A stretch of DNA of 64,000 nt, from NCBI RefSeq assembly GCF_030209745.1, contig NZ_JARVRJ010000001.1, positions 248,001-312,000 on the forward strand. Reading direction: 5' to 3'. Positions 19,638 through 28,449 of the stretch are shown one piece after another. The first letter of the stretch is position 1. Each line of letters opens with the position of its first letter. The position numbers and the translations under genes are program-made. The notes below the pieces were generated by a model. It saw nothing but the letters and a program-made list of their open reading frames with translations. It was not told the origin of the DNA and ran no database searches. Source of the stretch: Arthrobacter sp. fls2-241-R2A-200. GTDB lineage: Bacteria > Actinomycetota > Actinomycetes > Actinomycetales > Micrococcaceae.

Positions 19638-21158
19638 GTGAAACTCGAATTGAAGGGGATCTCGAAAGCTTTCGGGACCTTCTACGCCAACCAAGACATC
19701 GACCTCGTGGTCGAATCCGCCCAGATCCATTGCCTCCTCGGCGAGAATGGTGCGGGCAAATCAACACTCATGAACGTGCTGTATGGCCTGTACGAACCCA
19801 CGGCCGGCCAGATCCTGGTGGACGACCGTCCGGTCAGCTTCCGGGGCCCCGCGGACGCCATGGCTGCAGGTATCGGCATGGTCCACCAGCACTTCATGCT
19901 GGTTCCCGTTTTCACGGTCGCCGAAAATGTGGCCCTCGGCGCGGAGCCTACCTCCTTCGGCGGGGTCCTCAGCATGGACGAGACCCGCACGAAGATCCGT
20001 GAAATCTCCAAAAAGTACGGGTTCGACGTCGATCCCGACGCTTTGGTGGAGGACCTACCGGTCGGCGTCCAGCAACGCGTCGAAATCATCAAGGCCCTGG
20101 TCCGTGAGGCCAAGGTGCTCATCCTGGACGAGCCGACGGCGGTCCTGACGCCTCAGGAAACGGACGAGCTCCTGGACATCATGAGGCAACTGAAGGCAGG
20201 GGGCACCTCCATCGTCTTCATCTCGCACAAGTTGCGCGAAGTCCAGGCCGTTTCTGACGTCATCACCGTGATCCGCCGCGGCAAGGTGGTAGGCGATGCG
20301 CCTCCTACGGCGTCGGCCACCGAATTGGCATCCATGATGGTCGGCCGTCCGGTGAGCCTTAGCCTCGACAAGGCCCCGGCGCAGCCCAAGGAGACCACGT
20401 TCGTCGTCGAAAACCTGACTGTCCGTGCAGCCAACGGCACCAACGTGGTGGACGGCATCAGCTTTGACATTGCCCAGGGCGAGATCCTCGCTGTTGCGGG
20501 CGTCCAAGGGAACGGCCAAACGGAACTGACCGAAGCCATCCTTGGCGTGCAGGAACACGTCACTGGTTCGGTCACCCTCGACGGCAAGCAACTGCTGGGC
20601 CTTCCGGTCAAGGAAGTCCTGCGCTCCGGCGTCGGCTTTGTTCCCGAAGACCGCACCGTTGACGGGTTGGTGGGGCCGTTCTCCGTCGCCGAGAACCTTG
20701 TCCTGGACCTGTATGACCAGGCTCCGTTCGCGAGCGGCATCAGCATGAAGCCGGCCAAAGTGGTGGAGAATGCCAAAGCCAAGATCGAGGAATTCGATAT
20801 CCGAACCCCCTCGGCGGGATCTGCGGCCGGAACATTATCCGGCGGTAACCAACAAAAAGTGGTCATGGCCCGTGAGTTATCGCGGCCGCTGCGGTTGTTC
20901 ATTGCCAGCCAGCCCACGCGTGGCGTGGATGTGGGCTCCATCGAGTTCCTGCACAAGCGCATTGTCGCCGAGCGCGACGTCGGAACACCGGTCATGATCG
21001 TCTCCACCGAACTCGATGAGGTGGTTGAGCTCGCAGACCGGATTGCGGTGCTCTATAAGGGCAAACTCGTGGGCATCGTGCCTGCGGACACACCCAGGGA
21101 CACCCTTGGCTTGATGATGGCCGGCGTCGGCCCGGAAGGAGGCTCCGATGACAAGTAA
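19638..21158 (+). CDS. Nucleoside ABC transporter ATP-binding protein (two ATPase domains)
   Basis: 506 aa with two fused ABC domains, as in sugar and nucleoside (YufO/NupO-type) importers. Domain 1 has Walker A GENGAGKST and Walker B VLILDEPTAVLTPQE. Domain 2 has a degenerate Walker A (GVQGNGQTELTEA), the signature LSGGNQQKVVMARELSR, and an atypical Walker B (LRLFIASQPTRGVDVG), usual for this family. The GTG start has GGTGGAG just upstream. It ends 11 bases into the first permease gene. Confidence 0.94.
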   Translation: MKLELKGISKAFGTFYANQDIDLVVESAQIHCLLGENGAGKSTLMNVLYGLYEPTAGQILVDDRPVSFRGPADAMAAGIGMVHQHFMLVPVFTVAENVALGAEPTSFGGVLSMDETRTKIREISKKYGFDVDPDALVEDLPVGVQQRVEIIKALVREAKVLILDEPTAVLTPQETDELLDIMRQLKAGGTSIVFISHKLREVQAVSDVITVIRRGKVVGDAPPTASATELASMMVGRPVSLSLDKAPAQPKETTFVVENLTVRAANGTNVVDGISFDIAQGEILAVAGVQGNGQTELTEAILGVQEHVTGSVTLDGKQLLGLPVKEVLRSGVGFVPEDRTVDGLVGPFSVAENLVLDLYDQAPFASGISMKPAKVVENAKAKIEEFDIRTPSAGSAAGTLSGGNQQKVVMARELSRPLRLFIASQPTRGVDVGSIEFLHKRIVAERDVGTPVMIVSTELDEVVELADRIAVLYKGKLVGIVPADTPRDTLGLMMAGVGPEGGSDDK

Positions 21159-22485
21159 GCACCGGTCCGATGAGACCCAGCCAGCTGAATCGACGTCGGA
21201 AGTACGCGCGGCGGATGTCGCTCTCGACACCGCCGGGGGAGCCCTGGCCCCGGCGATCGTGCCCGTTTCTTCGCAGAGCGGAGATCCCGGCCACGAGCAG
21301 GACAGCGTGATCCGGAAAATCGTGATGGGCAACGGTTTCGTGTCCGTTCTGGCCGTCATCGTGGCGCTGATTCTCGGTGGTCTGCTGATTGCCAGCACCG
21401 ACGCCGCCGTGGCGAAAACTGCAGGCTACTTCTTTGCTCGACCAGGGGACTTCCTGTCGGCAGCGTGGAGTGCCATGACCAAGAGCTACATCGCGCTCTT
21501 CCAGGGCTCAGTGTTCAACCCGCGCCAAGGCTTGCAGCCGCTGTTGGAAACCATGACAGTGGCAACGCCGCTGATTTGCGCTGGCCTGGGCGTGGCTTTG
21601 GCCTTCCGGGCGGGCCTGTTTAACATCGGTGCGCAGGGGCAGATCATCATCAGCGCCACCCTCGGAGCTTATGTCGGGTTCGCTTGGCACCTCCCATTCG
21701 GCCTGCACCTGCTGGTGGTAGTGATCATGGGCGTCCTTGGCGGTGCTGCGTGGGGCGCGTTGGTTGGCGTCCTCAAGGCACGAACCGGCGCGCACGAGGT
21801 GATTGTCACCATCATGCTCAATTACGTTGCTTTGTTCCTGCTGGACTTCCTGTTGAATACCGCAGCCTTCCGCCGCGCTGGAGACAACAGCCCGATTTCG
21901 CCGCGCCTGGATGATTCCGCAACGTACCCGATCCTTATTCCAGGGTCCCGCCTCCACTTGGGCTTCCTGGTTGCAGTCCTGCTGACCTACGGTGTGTGGT
22001 GGATGCTGAACCGATCCACCATTGGCTTCGAATTCCGTGCCGTTGGCGCCAACCCCATCGCCGCGCGCACTGCCGGAGTCAAAGTATCCCGGGCAACGAT
22101 CTTGGTCATGGCCCTTGCCGGAGCCCTTGCCGCTTTCGGCGGGGTTGCCCAAGTAGCCGGTACGGAGAAGGTGCTCACGGGCGGTATTGCAGCCCAGATA
22201 GGCTTCGACGCCATCACTGTTGCCCTGCTGGGGCGCAGCACCCCGTGGGGGACCTTCTTTGCAGGGTTGCTGTTCGGCGCTTTCCGCGCAGGAGCGGTGC
22301 AAATGCAGATCCAGACCGGAACACCGATCGACATCGTGCTGGTGGTGCAATCGCTCATCGTGCTGTTCATCGCTGCGCCACCCCTGATTCGGTCGATATT
22401 CCGGCTTGAACCCAAGAAGAAAAACAAGAAGACCAAGGCAGCCCCGAAAGCTGCCCTTGCACACGCCTCCGGAGGTGCCAAGTGA
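21148..22485 (+). CDS. Nucleoside ABC transporter permease 1
   Basis: 445 aa inner-membrane permease of the BPD_transp_2 (LivH-like) family with about 9-10 helices after a ~55-residue cytosolic tail. Family blocks: GLGVALAFRAGLFNIGAQGQ, VLKARTGAHEVIVTIMLNYVA and the EAA-like EFRAVGANPIAARTAGV. It resembles YufP/NupP. The start overlaps the ATPase gene and the stop overlaps permease 2 (GTGA), so it is a tight operon. Confidence 0.93.
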   Translation: MTSKHRSDETQPAESTSEVRAADVALDTAGGALAPAIVPVSSQSGDPGHEQDSVIRKIVMGNGFVSVLAVIVALILGGLLIASTDAAVAKTAGYFFARPGDFLSAAWSAMTKSYIALFQGSVFNPRQGLQPLLETMTVATPLICAGLGVALAFRAGLFNIGAQGQIIISATLGAYVGFAWHLPFGLHLLVVVIMGVLGGAAWGALVGVLKARTGAHEVIVTIMLNYVALFLLDFLLNTAAFRRAGDNSPISPRLDDSATYPILIPGSRLHLGFLVAVLLTYGVWWMLNRSTIGFEFRAVGANPIAARTAGVKVSRATILVMALAGALAAFGGVAQVAGTEKVLTGGIAAQIGFDAITVALLGRSTPWGTFFAGLLFGAFRAGAVQMQIQTGTPIDIVLVVQSLIVLFIAAPPLIRSIFRLEPKKKNKKTKAAPKAALAHASGGAK

Positions 22486-23771
22486 GCGCAACATCCACAG
22501 CTTCCGCCCCAGGGGCAACAGCCCTGCCTGCGTTCCGGCCTTCTATGAAGGTCCCCCTGACACTCGGCGTATTGGCCGTGATTGCACTGGTGTTCTTCGG
22601 CCTGCTGGGCCCTGGGCAGACTGCCGAGATGAAGATCAGCGATCCCGGTGACGCTGTAGCGGTCCCCGCGCTGTTGATTCCAGGCCAAGTGGGCGGCATC
22701 GTGCTCGGCATACTGCTGCTCGCGATGGCTGCGTACTCGATCTACCTCTGGACCCGGAACACCCGCTCGCCCAGGTGGCTGCCCATTGCGTTCTCCGTGG
22801 TCTTCGTTTTTGCGGTGCTCCTCTGGATCGTTGCCGGTGCCCGCCAGCCATCGATTTCCCTTGCCGGGCTGATCGCCGGTTCCGTGACCCTTGCCGTTCC
22901 CTTGGTCTTCGGTTCCCTCTCCGGTGTGCTGTGCGAGCGCGTCGGCGTCGTCAATATCGCCATTGAGGGCCAGTTGCTGGGTGGGGCCTTCACTGCGGCC
23001 TTGGTCGCGACAGTAACGGGCAGCCCGTACGTGGGCCTACTGGCCGCCGCAGGCGCCGGGGCTGCCGTCTCCATGGTGTTGGCGGTTTTCAGCATCAAGT
23101 ATCTGGTCAACCAGATCATTGTGGGCGTGGTGCTGAACGTCCTGGTGTCCGGCCTCACCGGCTTCCTGTTCGGCACGGTCATGGCTCCGAATAAGGACCA
23201 GTTCAACACTCCGGGCCGCTTGGATATCCTGCCGATCCCGCTGCTTTCCGACATTCCGATCATCGGGCCCATCTTGTTCAAGCAGTCCGTTGCGGGTTAC
23301 CTGATGTATGTGGCTGTTGCCGTGGTGTGGTTCGGCCTCTTCAAGACCCGTTGGGGGCTGCGCGTCCGCGCCGTCGGCGAACACCCGCAAGCGGCGGACA
23401 CCATGGGGATCAACGTCAACGCCACCCGTTTTTGGAACGTGACCTTGGGCGGTGCCATCGCAGGCATCGGTGGTGCTGTGTTCACGTTGGTGACCATCGA
23501 TTCCTTCACCAAGGAAATCTCAGGCGGCCGCGGCTTCATCGCCTTGGCAGCATTGATCTTTGGCCGTTGGAACCCGATCGGTGCGTTCCTGGCCTCGCTG
23601 CTGTTCGGCTTCGCCTACAACCTGCAGTCGATCCTTGGCATCATCGGAACGCCCGTGCCGAGCCAGTTCATGGCCATGCTGCCGTATTTGGTGACCATCT
23701 TCGCCGTCGCCGGTTTGGTGGGCAGGTCGCGGCCACCGGCTGCCAGCGGCATACCGTACGTGAAAGGTTGA
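22482..23771 (+). CDS. Nucleoside ABC transporter permease 2
   Basis: 429 aa partner permease, YufQ/NupQ-like. Four hydrophobic helices precede the conserved core GVLCERVGVVNIAIEGQLLGGAF, IKYLVNQIIVGVVLNVLVSG and RVRAVGEHPQAADTMGINV. The N-terminal Ala/Pro-rich stretch (first ~20 residues) is variable. GTG start; cytidine deaminase follows after 2 bases, linking uptake with catabolism. Confidence 0.93.
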   Translation: MSATSTASAPGATALPAFRPSMKVPLTLGVLAVIALVFFGLLGPGQTAEMKISDPGDAVAVPALLIPGQVGGIVLGILLLAMAAYSIYLWTRNTRSPRWLPIAFSVVFVFAVLLWIVAGARQPSISLAGLIAGSVTLAVPLVFGSLSGVLCERVGVVNIAIEGQLLGGAFTAALVATVTGSPYVGLLAAAGAGAAVSMVLAVFSIKYLVNQIIVGVVLNVLVSGLTGFLFGTVMAPNKDQFNTPGRLDILPIPLLSDIPIIGPILFKQSVAGYLMYVAVAVVWFGLFKTRWGLRVRAVGEHPQAADTMGINVNATRFWNVTLGGAIAGIGGAVFTLVTIDSFTKEISGGRGFIALAALIFGRWNPIGAFLASLLFGFAYNLQSILGIIGTPVPSQFMAMLPYLVTIFAVAGLVGRSRPPAASGIPYVKG

Positions 23772-23773
23772 GC

Positions 23774-24187
23774 ATGGACACCGGTCACCAGCAGGACGTC
23801 GACTGGCCAGCCCTGGAACAGGCTGCCAAAGAGGCTATGGAGAGGGCCTATGCGCCGTATTCCAAGTTCCCGGTGGGAGCAGCAGCCCTCACCGAGGATG
23901 GCCGGATCGTGAGCGGCTGCAATGTGGAGAACGCCAGTTATGGCCTGACGCTGTGCGCCGAGTGCGCGTTGGTTGGGCAGCTCCACATGAGCGGCGGGGG
24001 GAGGCTCGCTGCGTTCTATTGCGTGGATGGCCAAGGAAACATCCTCATGCCGTGCGGGCGTTGCCGCCAACTGCTGTACGAATTCAGGGCACCCGGAATG
24101 CAGCTCATGACAACGCAGGGAATCAAATCCATGGACCAGGTGCTGCCGGATGCCTTCGGTCCCGAACATTTGGAGGAAACCACGTGA
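23774..24187 (+). CDS. cdd: Cytidine deaminase
   Basis: 137 aa homotetrameric-type zinc enzyme that deaminates cytidine and deoxycytidine to uridine and deoxyuridine. Active-site blocks are CNVENASYGLTLCAECA (zinc Cys and the catalytic Glu region) and PCGRCRQLLYEF (two zinc Cys). The ATG at 23774 has GAAAGG upstream. Its stop overlaps the deoA start by 4 bases. It supplies uridine for the phosphorylase step. Confidence 0.96.
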   Translation: MDTGHQQDVDWPALEQAAKEAMERAYAPYSKFPVGAAALTEDGRIVSGCNVENASYGLTLCAECALVGQLHMSGGGRLAAFYCVDGQGNILMPCGRCRQLLYEFRAPGMQLMTTQGIKSMDQVLPDAFGPEHLEETT

Positions 24188-25494
24188 ACAGCACCGAAGC
24201 GTTCGACGCCGTTCAGATCATTTCGATCAAGCGGGACAAGGGCACCCTCACTCCTGAACAGATCGATTGGACCATTGACGCGTACACCCGCGGCGTGATC
24301 GCCGAGGAGCAGATGGCGGCCCTGAATATGGCCATCCTGCTCAACGGGATGGACCGCGCCGAAATTTCGCGCTGGACGTCAGCGATGATCGCCTCGGGCG
24401 AGCGCATGGATTTCTCGTCACTGACAAGGCCCGACGGCGGCCGGAAGGCTACCAGCGACAAGCACTCCACCGGTGGCGTTGGTGACAAGATCACGCTGCC
24501 CCTGGCACCCTTGGTGGCTGTCTTCGGCGTCGCTGTTCCGCAGCTGTCGGGCCGCGGCCTGGGCCACACAGGCGGAACGTTGGACAAGCTGGAAGCCATT
24601 CCGGGTTGGCGGGCCAATCTCACCAATGACGAGATCATGAGGCAGTTGCAGGACGTGGGCGCGGTTATCTGCGCCGCCGGTTCAGGACTCGCGCCAGCGG
24701 ACAAGAAGTTGTATGCATTGCGCGACGTCACTGGAACGGTGGAGGCCATCCCGCTGATTGCTTCCTCAATCATGAGCAAGAAAATTGCTGAAGGCACAGG
24801 TTCGTTGGTGCTGGACGTCAAGGTTGGCTCCGGCGCATTCATGAAGGACGAGGCGCGGGCCCGGGAACTTGCTGAGACCATGGTGGCCTTGGGAAAGGAC
24901 GCCGGAGTCCATACGGTGGCGCTGATGACTGACATGTCCACGCCACTGGGCTTGACTGCGGGAAATGCGATTGAAGTTGAGGAGTCCGTGGAGGTCCTCG
25001 CCGGCGGCGGTCCGGAAGACGTCGTCGAACTTACCGTCCGGTTGGCGGAGGAAATGCTGGCCGGTGCCGGTATTCACGACGCCGATCCCGCTGCCGCGCT
25101 CAGGGACGGCCGGGCCATGGACGTGTGGAACCGGATGATCGAAGCGCAGGGCGGCGATCCCAGGGCGGCATTACCGGTAGCCAAGGAGTCCGAGGTCGTT
25201 TACGCGCCAGCGGACGGTGTGCTTGTGGAACTGGATGCCCTTTCGGTGGGTGTTGCTGCCTGGCGTCTGGGCGCGGGGCGTGCTCGCAAGGAGGATCAGG
25301 TGCAGGCAGGCGCAGGTGTTCGAATGCATGCCAAGCCGGGTGCGCTGGTCCGGGCGGGTGAGCCGTTGATGACCCTTTTGACGGACACTCCGGAAAAGTT
25401 CGCCCGGGCAGAGGAAGCCTTGGAGGGCGCCGTCGTCATAGCGCCGGAAGGTTCACGGCCGGCGCATCGGCTCATTATCGATCGGATCGCCTAG
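24184..25494 (+). CDS. deoA: Thymidine / pyrimidine-nucleoside phosphorylase
   Basis: 436 aa phosphorolytic enzyme that releases pyrimidine bases and (deoxy)ribose-1-phosphate. The signature DKHSTGGVGDKITLPLAPLV (phosphate/nucleoside site) and SGRGLGHTGGTLDKLEAIPG are clear, followed by the family C-terminal PYNP domain. The GTG at 24184 overlaps the cdd stop and begins the family-like MNSTEAFDAVQIISIKRDKG. An earlier in-frame start at 23953 lies inside cdd and is rejected. Confidence 0.96.
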   Translation: MNSTEAFDAVQIISIKRDKGTLTPEQIDWTIDAYTRGVIAEEQMAALNMAILLNGMDRAEISRWTSAMIASGERMDFSSLTRPDGGRKATSDKHSTGGVGDKITLPLAPLVAVFGVAVPQLSGRGLGHTGGTLDKLEAIPGWRANLTNDEIMRQLQDVGAVICAAGSGLAPADKKLYALRDVTGTVEAIPLIASSIMSKKIAEGTGSLVLDVKVGSGAFMKDEARARELAETMVALGKDAGVHTVALMTDMSTPLGLTAGNAIEVEESVEVLAGGGPEDVVELTVRLAEEMLAGAGIHDADPAAALRDGRAMDVWNRMIEAQGGDPRAALPVAKESEVVYAPADGVLVELDALSVGVAAWRLGAGRARKEDQVQAGAGVRMHAKPGALVRAGEPLMTLLTDTPEKFARAEEALEGAVVIAPEGSRPAHRLIIDRIA

Positions 25495-25505
25495 GTTTTA
25501 GTCCT

Positions 25506-26156
25506 GTGCAGGCTCTTAACGACTTCATCCTGGCGGCGGCAGAGCAGCCGTGGGTGTTGTTATTGGTGCTGGCATGCTGCCTGATCGATGGTTTCTTCCC
25601 ACCCATTCCCAGCGAATCCGTTGTTGTCGGATTGGGCGCCGTCGCAGGTAGCAGTGGCTCGCCGAACCTATGGTCACTGGGCCTGATGGCGGCGCTTGGG
25701 GCGTTCTCCGGGGACAACATCGCCTACTTCATCGGCCGCGGTGTTGGTGTTCAGCGGTGGCGCTGGATGCGGACCCGGCGAATGCAGGGCGCCTTCGGCT
25801 GGGCGGGGAAGGAGCTACGACGGCGGCCCGCTTCCTTGATCATGGTGGCGCGGTTCATCCCGATCGGTCGTGTAGCGGTCAACCTCGCCGCGGGCGCCAC
25901 CGGATTCAGCCACGGCAGGTTTGTTGCCTTCACCGCCGTGTCCGCCCTGTTGTGGTCCACCTACTCCGTGGTGCTCGGGTTCTTCTTCGGCAAGTGGTTC
26001 GAGCACAATCACCTCCTGGGCGCTGTGATCGCTATCGTGGCGGCAATTGCCCTCGGCGTGGTGATCGATCGCATCATCAGCAAGGTGCGTGGCTCGGTGC
26101 CGTTGGACATAAGCAACGTCCCAGCGGAGGACGTGTCTCCTCCGCCTACGGTATGA
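25506..26156 (+). CDS. DedA/SNARE-associated family membrane protein
   Basis: 216 aa DedA-family protein, about five membrane segments. Family motifs: FFPPIPSESVVVGLGAVAG, GAFSGDNIAYFIGRGVG and RFIPIGRVAVNLAAGATG. DedA proteins are linked to undecaprenyl-phosphate or phospholipid flipping and membrane homeostasis. It lies 11 bases after deoA and may be co-transcribed. The next gene is a tandem paralogue. Confidence 0.9.
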   Translation: MQALNDFILAAAEQPWVLLLVLACCLIDGFFPPIPSESVVVGLGAVAGSSGSPNLWSLGLMAALGAFSGDNIAYFIGRGVGVQRWRWMRTRRMQGAFGWAGKELRRRPASLIMVARFIPIGRVAVNLAAGATGFSHGRFVAFTAVSALLWSTYSVVLGFFFGKWFEHNHLLGAVIAIVAAIALGVVIDRIISKVRGSVPLDISNVPAEDVSPPPTV

Positions 26157-26339
26157 CGCAGGGGCTGCCGGTGGTGGCAAACATCAGTCCGCCGGTGGAC
26201 GCCCGGACTGCTCCGGGGCCGCTACCGTTGGAGTTGTGGTCCAAGGCCGGGACGTAGCGAACGACGCCCCGGCCATGGGACACTTAAGAGCGACTTCCGT
26301 CACAGTGTCAAGTCACATTCGCCTAGGAGCTACCCCCGC

Positions 26340-27098
26340 GTGGAGTATTTGAACCATTTGCTTGATCATGCAGCCGGGCAGCCCTTGGTATACCCGATCC
26401 TTTTGGTGTTCTTCTTCGTCGACGGATTCGCCACGATTCTCCCCAGCGAAATGGCCATTGTAGGACTCTCGGCACTTTCGCTTCGCAGTGGCGAGCCCAA
26501 CCTCTGGATCTTGGGGGCAACGGCCCTGGTGGGGGCCATGGCGGGGGACAACATGGCGTACATGCTGGGCCGGAAAATCGGCATTGACCGCTGGAAGTGG
26601 ATGCGCAGGCCCAAGATCCAGAAACTGTTTTCCTGGGCCCAGTATGAATTGGACAAGCGCGGGGCCGTGCTCATTTTCACAGCCCGCTACATCCCGTGGG
26701 GCCGGGTGGCCGTGAACTACGTCGCGGGCCAAACCGGGTTCAAGCACAGGACATTCTTCTTCCTGGACGCCTTCGCATGCCTCACCTGGGTCTGCTACTC
26801 CATCGGCATCGGCTTGCTTGCGGGCCAGTGGGTTCACCACAACCCGCTCTTGGGCGTCGGCATCGCAGTGGCATTCGCCGTCGTCCTTGGCTTCGTAGTT
26901 GACCATGCGCTCCGGTGGTGGCACAAATACTTGGAAAAGAAGGACGCGCGCCGCGGACACGCCGTCGGAAACGAAAGCTCCAAGGCCGGCGCTGACGGCG
27001 GCACTGCAGCTGGCGAACCATCCGGCACCCACGCCTCGGTCCCGGTGAAGCACGGTCCCGCCGTGGCCAAAGTCGACGTTTCCAAGCCTGCCGGATAG
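26340..27098 (+). CDS. DedA family membrane protein, tandem paralogue
   Basis: 252 aa DedA protein related to the preceding one: GAMAGDNMAYMLGRKIGIDR, RYIPWGRVAVNYVAGQTGF and similar RWKWMR spacing. It carries an extra ~45-residue hydrophilic C-terminal tail rich in Ala, Gly and charged residues. The GTG start has AGGAG nine bases upstream. The 183-base gap before it suggests its own promoter. Confidence 0.9.
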   Translation: MEYLNHLLDHAAGQPLVYPILLVFFFVDGFATILPSEMAIVGLSALSLRSGEPNLWILGATALVGAMAGDNMAYMLGRKIGIDRWKWMRRPKIQKLFSWAQYELDKRGAVLIFTARYIPWGRVAVNYVAGQTGFKHRTFFFLDAFACLTWVCYSIGIGLLAGQWVHHNPLLGVGIAVAFAVVLGFVVDHALRWWHKYLEKKDARRGHAVGNESSKAGADGGTAAGEPSGTHASVPVKHGPAVAKVDVSKPAG

Positions 27099-27188
27099 CC
27101 TTCCCGCACGGCGGCTACCACCGAATCGCCGTCGGTTGAATGTGGATTTCTTGTTGCTCTCATGTGGGTCTTCTGAGACAATGGGACG

Positions 27189-27569
27189 ATGGAGGCATCG
27201 GTACGCAACGAAATTCATCAAGACACCACGCGGATGAATATCCACGACCTTGTTCGGGAACTCAATGAAAACGTTGGTGCTGTTGTCGTGCAGACGATGG
27301 CCGGGGTGAAAGACCGTACCTCCCCGTATAAATGGGCCCGCCCTGATGGCCCGGTTCCCCGGCAGGAGTTTGAAGATCGTCTGCGTCTTGGATACCGCGT
27401 GTGGAAGACGGTCTACATGGCCGATGGAAAGCATGTTGCGTTGGCTTGGTTGATGGGCGCTAACCCGCGTCTTGAAGAAAACCTTCCCGTCCTCTACATC
27501 CAGGAGCAGCGAAGTAGGGAAGTCATAGGCGCCGCTGAAGCGTTCGTGAACGATACCTACGCTGCGTGA
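27189..27569 (+). CDS. Antitoxin of a RES-type toxin-antitoxin pair (Xre/MbcA/ParS-like)
   Basis: 126 aa. The C-terminal half (HVALAWLMGANPRLEENLPV onward) fits the MbcA/ParS/Xre toxin-binding domain (DUF2384-like: WL..pNp.L...P, then a helix). The N-terminal part (VREL..., VKDRTSPYKWARPDGPVP, then RLRLGYRVWKTV) looks like a diverged helix-turn-helix. The toxin gene overlaps by 4 bases, the usual antitoxin-first order. GACAAT ends 6 nt before the ATG, with a -35-like TTGCTC 17 bp further up, so expression is likely leaderless and probably autoregulated. Confidence 0.72.
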   Translation: MEASVRNEIHQDTTRMNIHDLVRELNENVGAVVVQTMAGVKDRTSPYKWARPDGPVPRQEFEDRLRLGYRVWKTVYMADGKHVALAWLMGANPRLEENLPVLYIQEQRSREVIGAAEAFVNDTYAA

Positions 27570-28378
27570 CGGCGGCTCTGGCGGAACGCCTCTGCGAGGC
27601 GACGGGCCTTCACCTGCTAGAGGCGCGCGGCGAGAGCGCGTTCCGCGTGGCAAAGGATCGCTACGGTGCGCTCTCGGTTCTACCGAATGCGGTAGTTGGT
27701 CCATTGCCGGTAGGAGCGGACCCCGGAGAGGGTGACCACCGCGGCCGATTCGATGCAAAAGGCCGGACCATCTATCTGGCTGATTCATGGGAATGCGCGT
27801 ACGCGGAGGTGTTGGTCCAGTTCCGTCGCGAGCGGGCCAAGATCGCAAAGGTTGCAGAGTCCATCAACTGGGAAGTCAACGACTACATCAGCCAGGTTGC
27901 CGCTGAAGCCGAAAGCAATGGTGTCGACGTCCCATGGGCGATCTCTGTGGACTGGCAGATGGAGAGATCGGTTTATGAGATCCAGCTACCCCGGAATGGA
28001 TGGTGGGTACAGATCGACCACGCCGAGACGCTCCTCGCTCTGGAAGGACTAGCTCCCAAAACGCCCGGTCTCACGGATCGTCTCCACCTTCTTACTTCGG
28101 ACGCAGTTGAAGGCGAGGACCGCGATCTGACGACACTACTTGCGCACGTCCTGCGGGGAGTATCCCTCGACGACGGCTCCAGACCATTAGGAATTTCTTA
28201 CCGGTCTAAGACGCTCAAGGGTCGGTGTTGGGCGTATTGGGATCGCCGCTCCGACGAAGGGCTGCCGCCGGGCAGCAACGATTTGCTGCAGGTGTCCTCC
28301 AAAAACGTCGGTCCCGACCCGGAATTTGTTAGGGTCGCACGCTTCTACAAACTTCCTATCCTCGGCGCCCGTCGATGA
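27566..28378 (+). CDS. RES-domain toxin (putative NAD+-degrading)
   Basis: 270 aa with a RES domain. Residues in family order are visible: Arg27 in AFRVAKDRYG, then GRFDAKGRTIYLADSWECAYAEVL with Arg, Tyr and the conserved Glu, and a C-terminal SYRSKTLKGRCWAYWDRR with the conserved Ser. Characterised RES toxins (such as MbcT) destroy NAD+ by phosphorolysis or hydrolysis. At 270 aa it is longer than the usual ~150-230 aa, with a middle insertion (about 95-190). GTG start overlapping the antitoxin stop. Function is assigned by family and context only. Confidence 0.75.
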   Translation: MTAALAERLCEATGLHLLEARGESAFRVAKDRYGALSVLPNAVVGPLPVGADPGEGDHRGRFDAKGRTIYLADSWECAYAEVLVQFRRERAKIAKVAESINWEVNDYISQVAAEAESNGVDVPWAISVDWQMERSVYEIQLPRNGWWVQIDHAETLLALEGLAPKTPGLTDRLHLLTSDAVEGEDRDLTTLLAHVLRGVSLDDGSRPLGISYRSKTLKGRCWAYWDRRSDEGLPPGSNDLLQVSSKNVGPDPEFVRVARFYKLPILGARR

Positions 28379-28449
28379 GGTCGGTGGCAGTCAGATGGTG
28401 CATCGGGACCGCTCTGAATTCTTGGGCCGTCATCATCTAGAGTTGGTAC

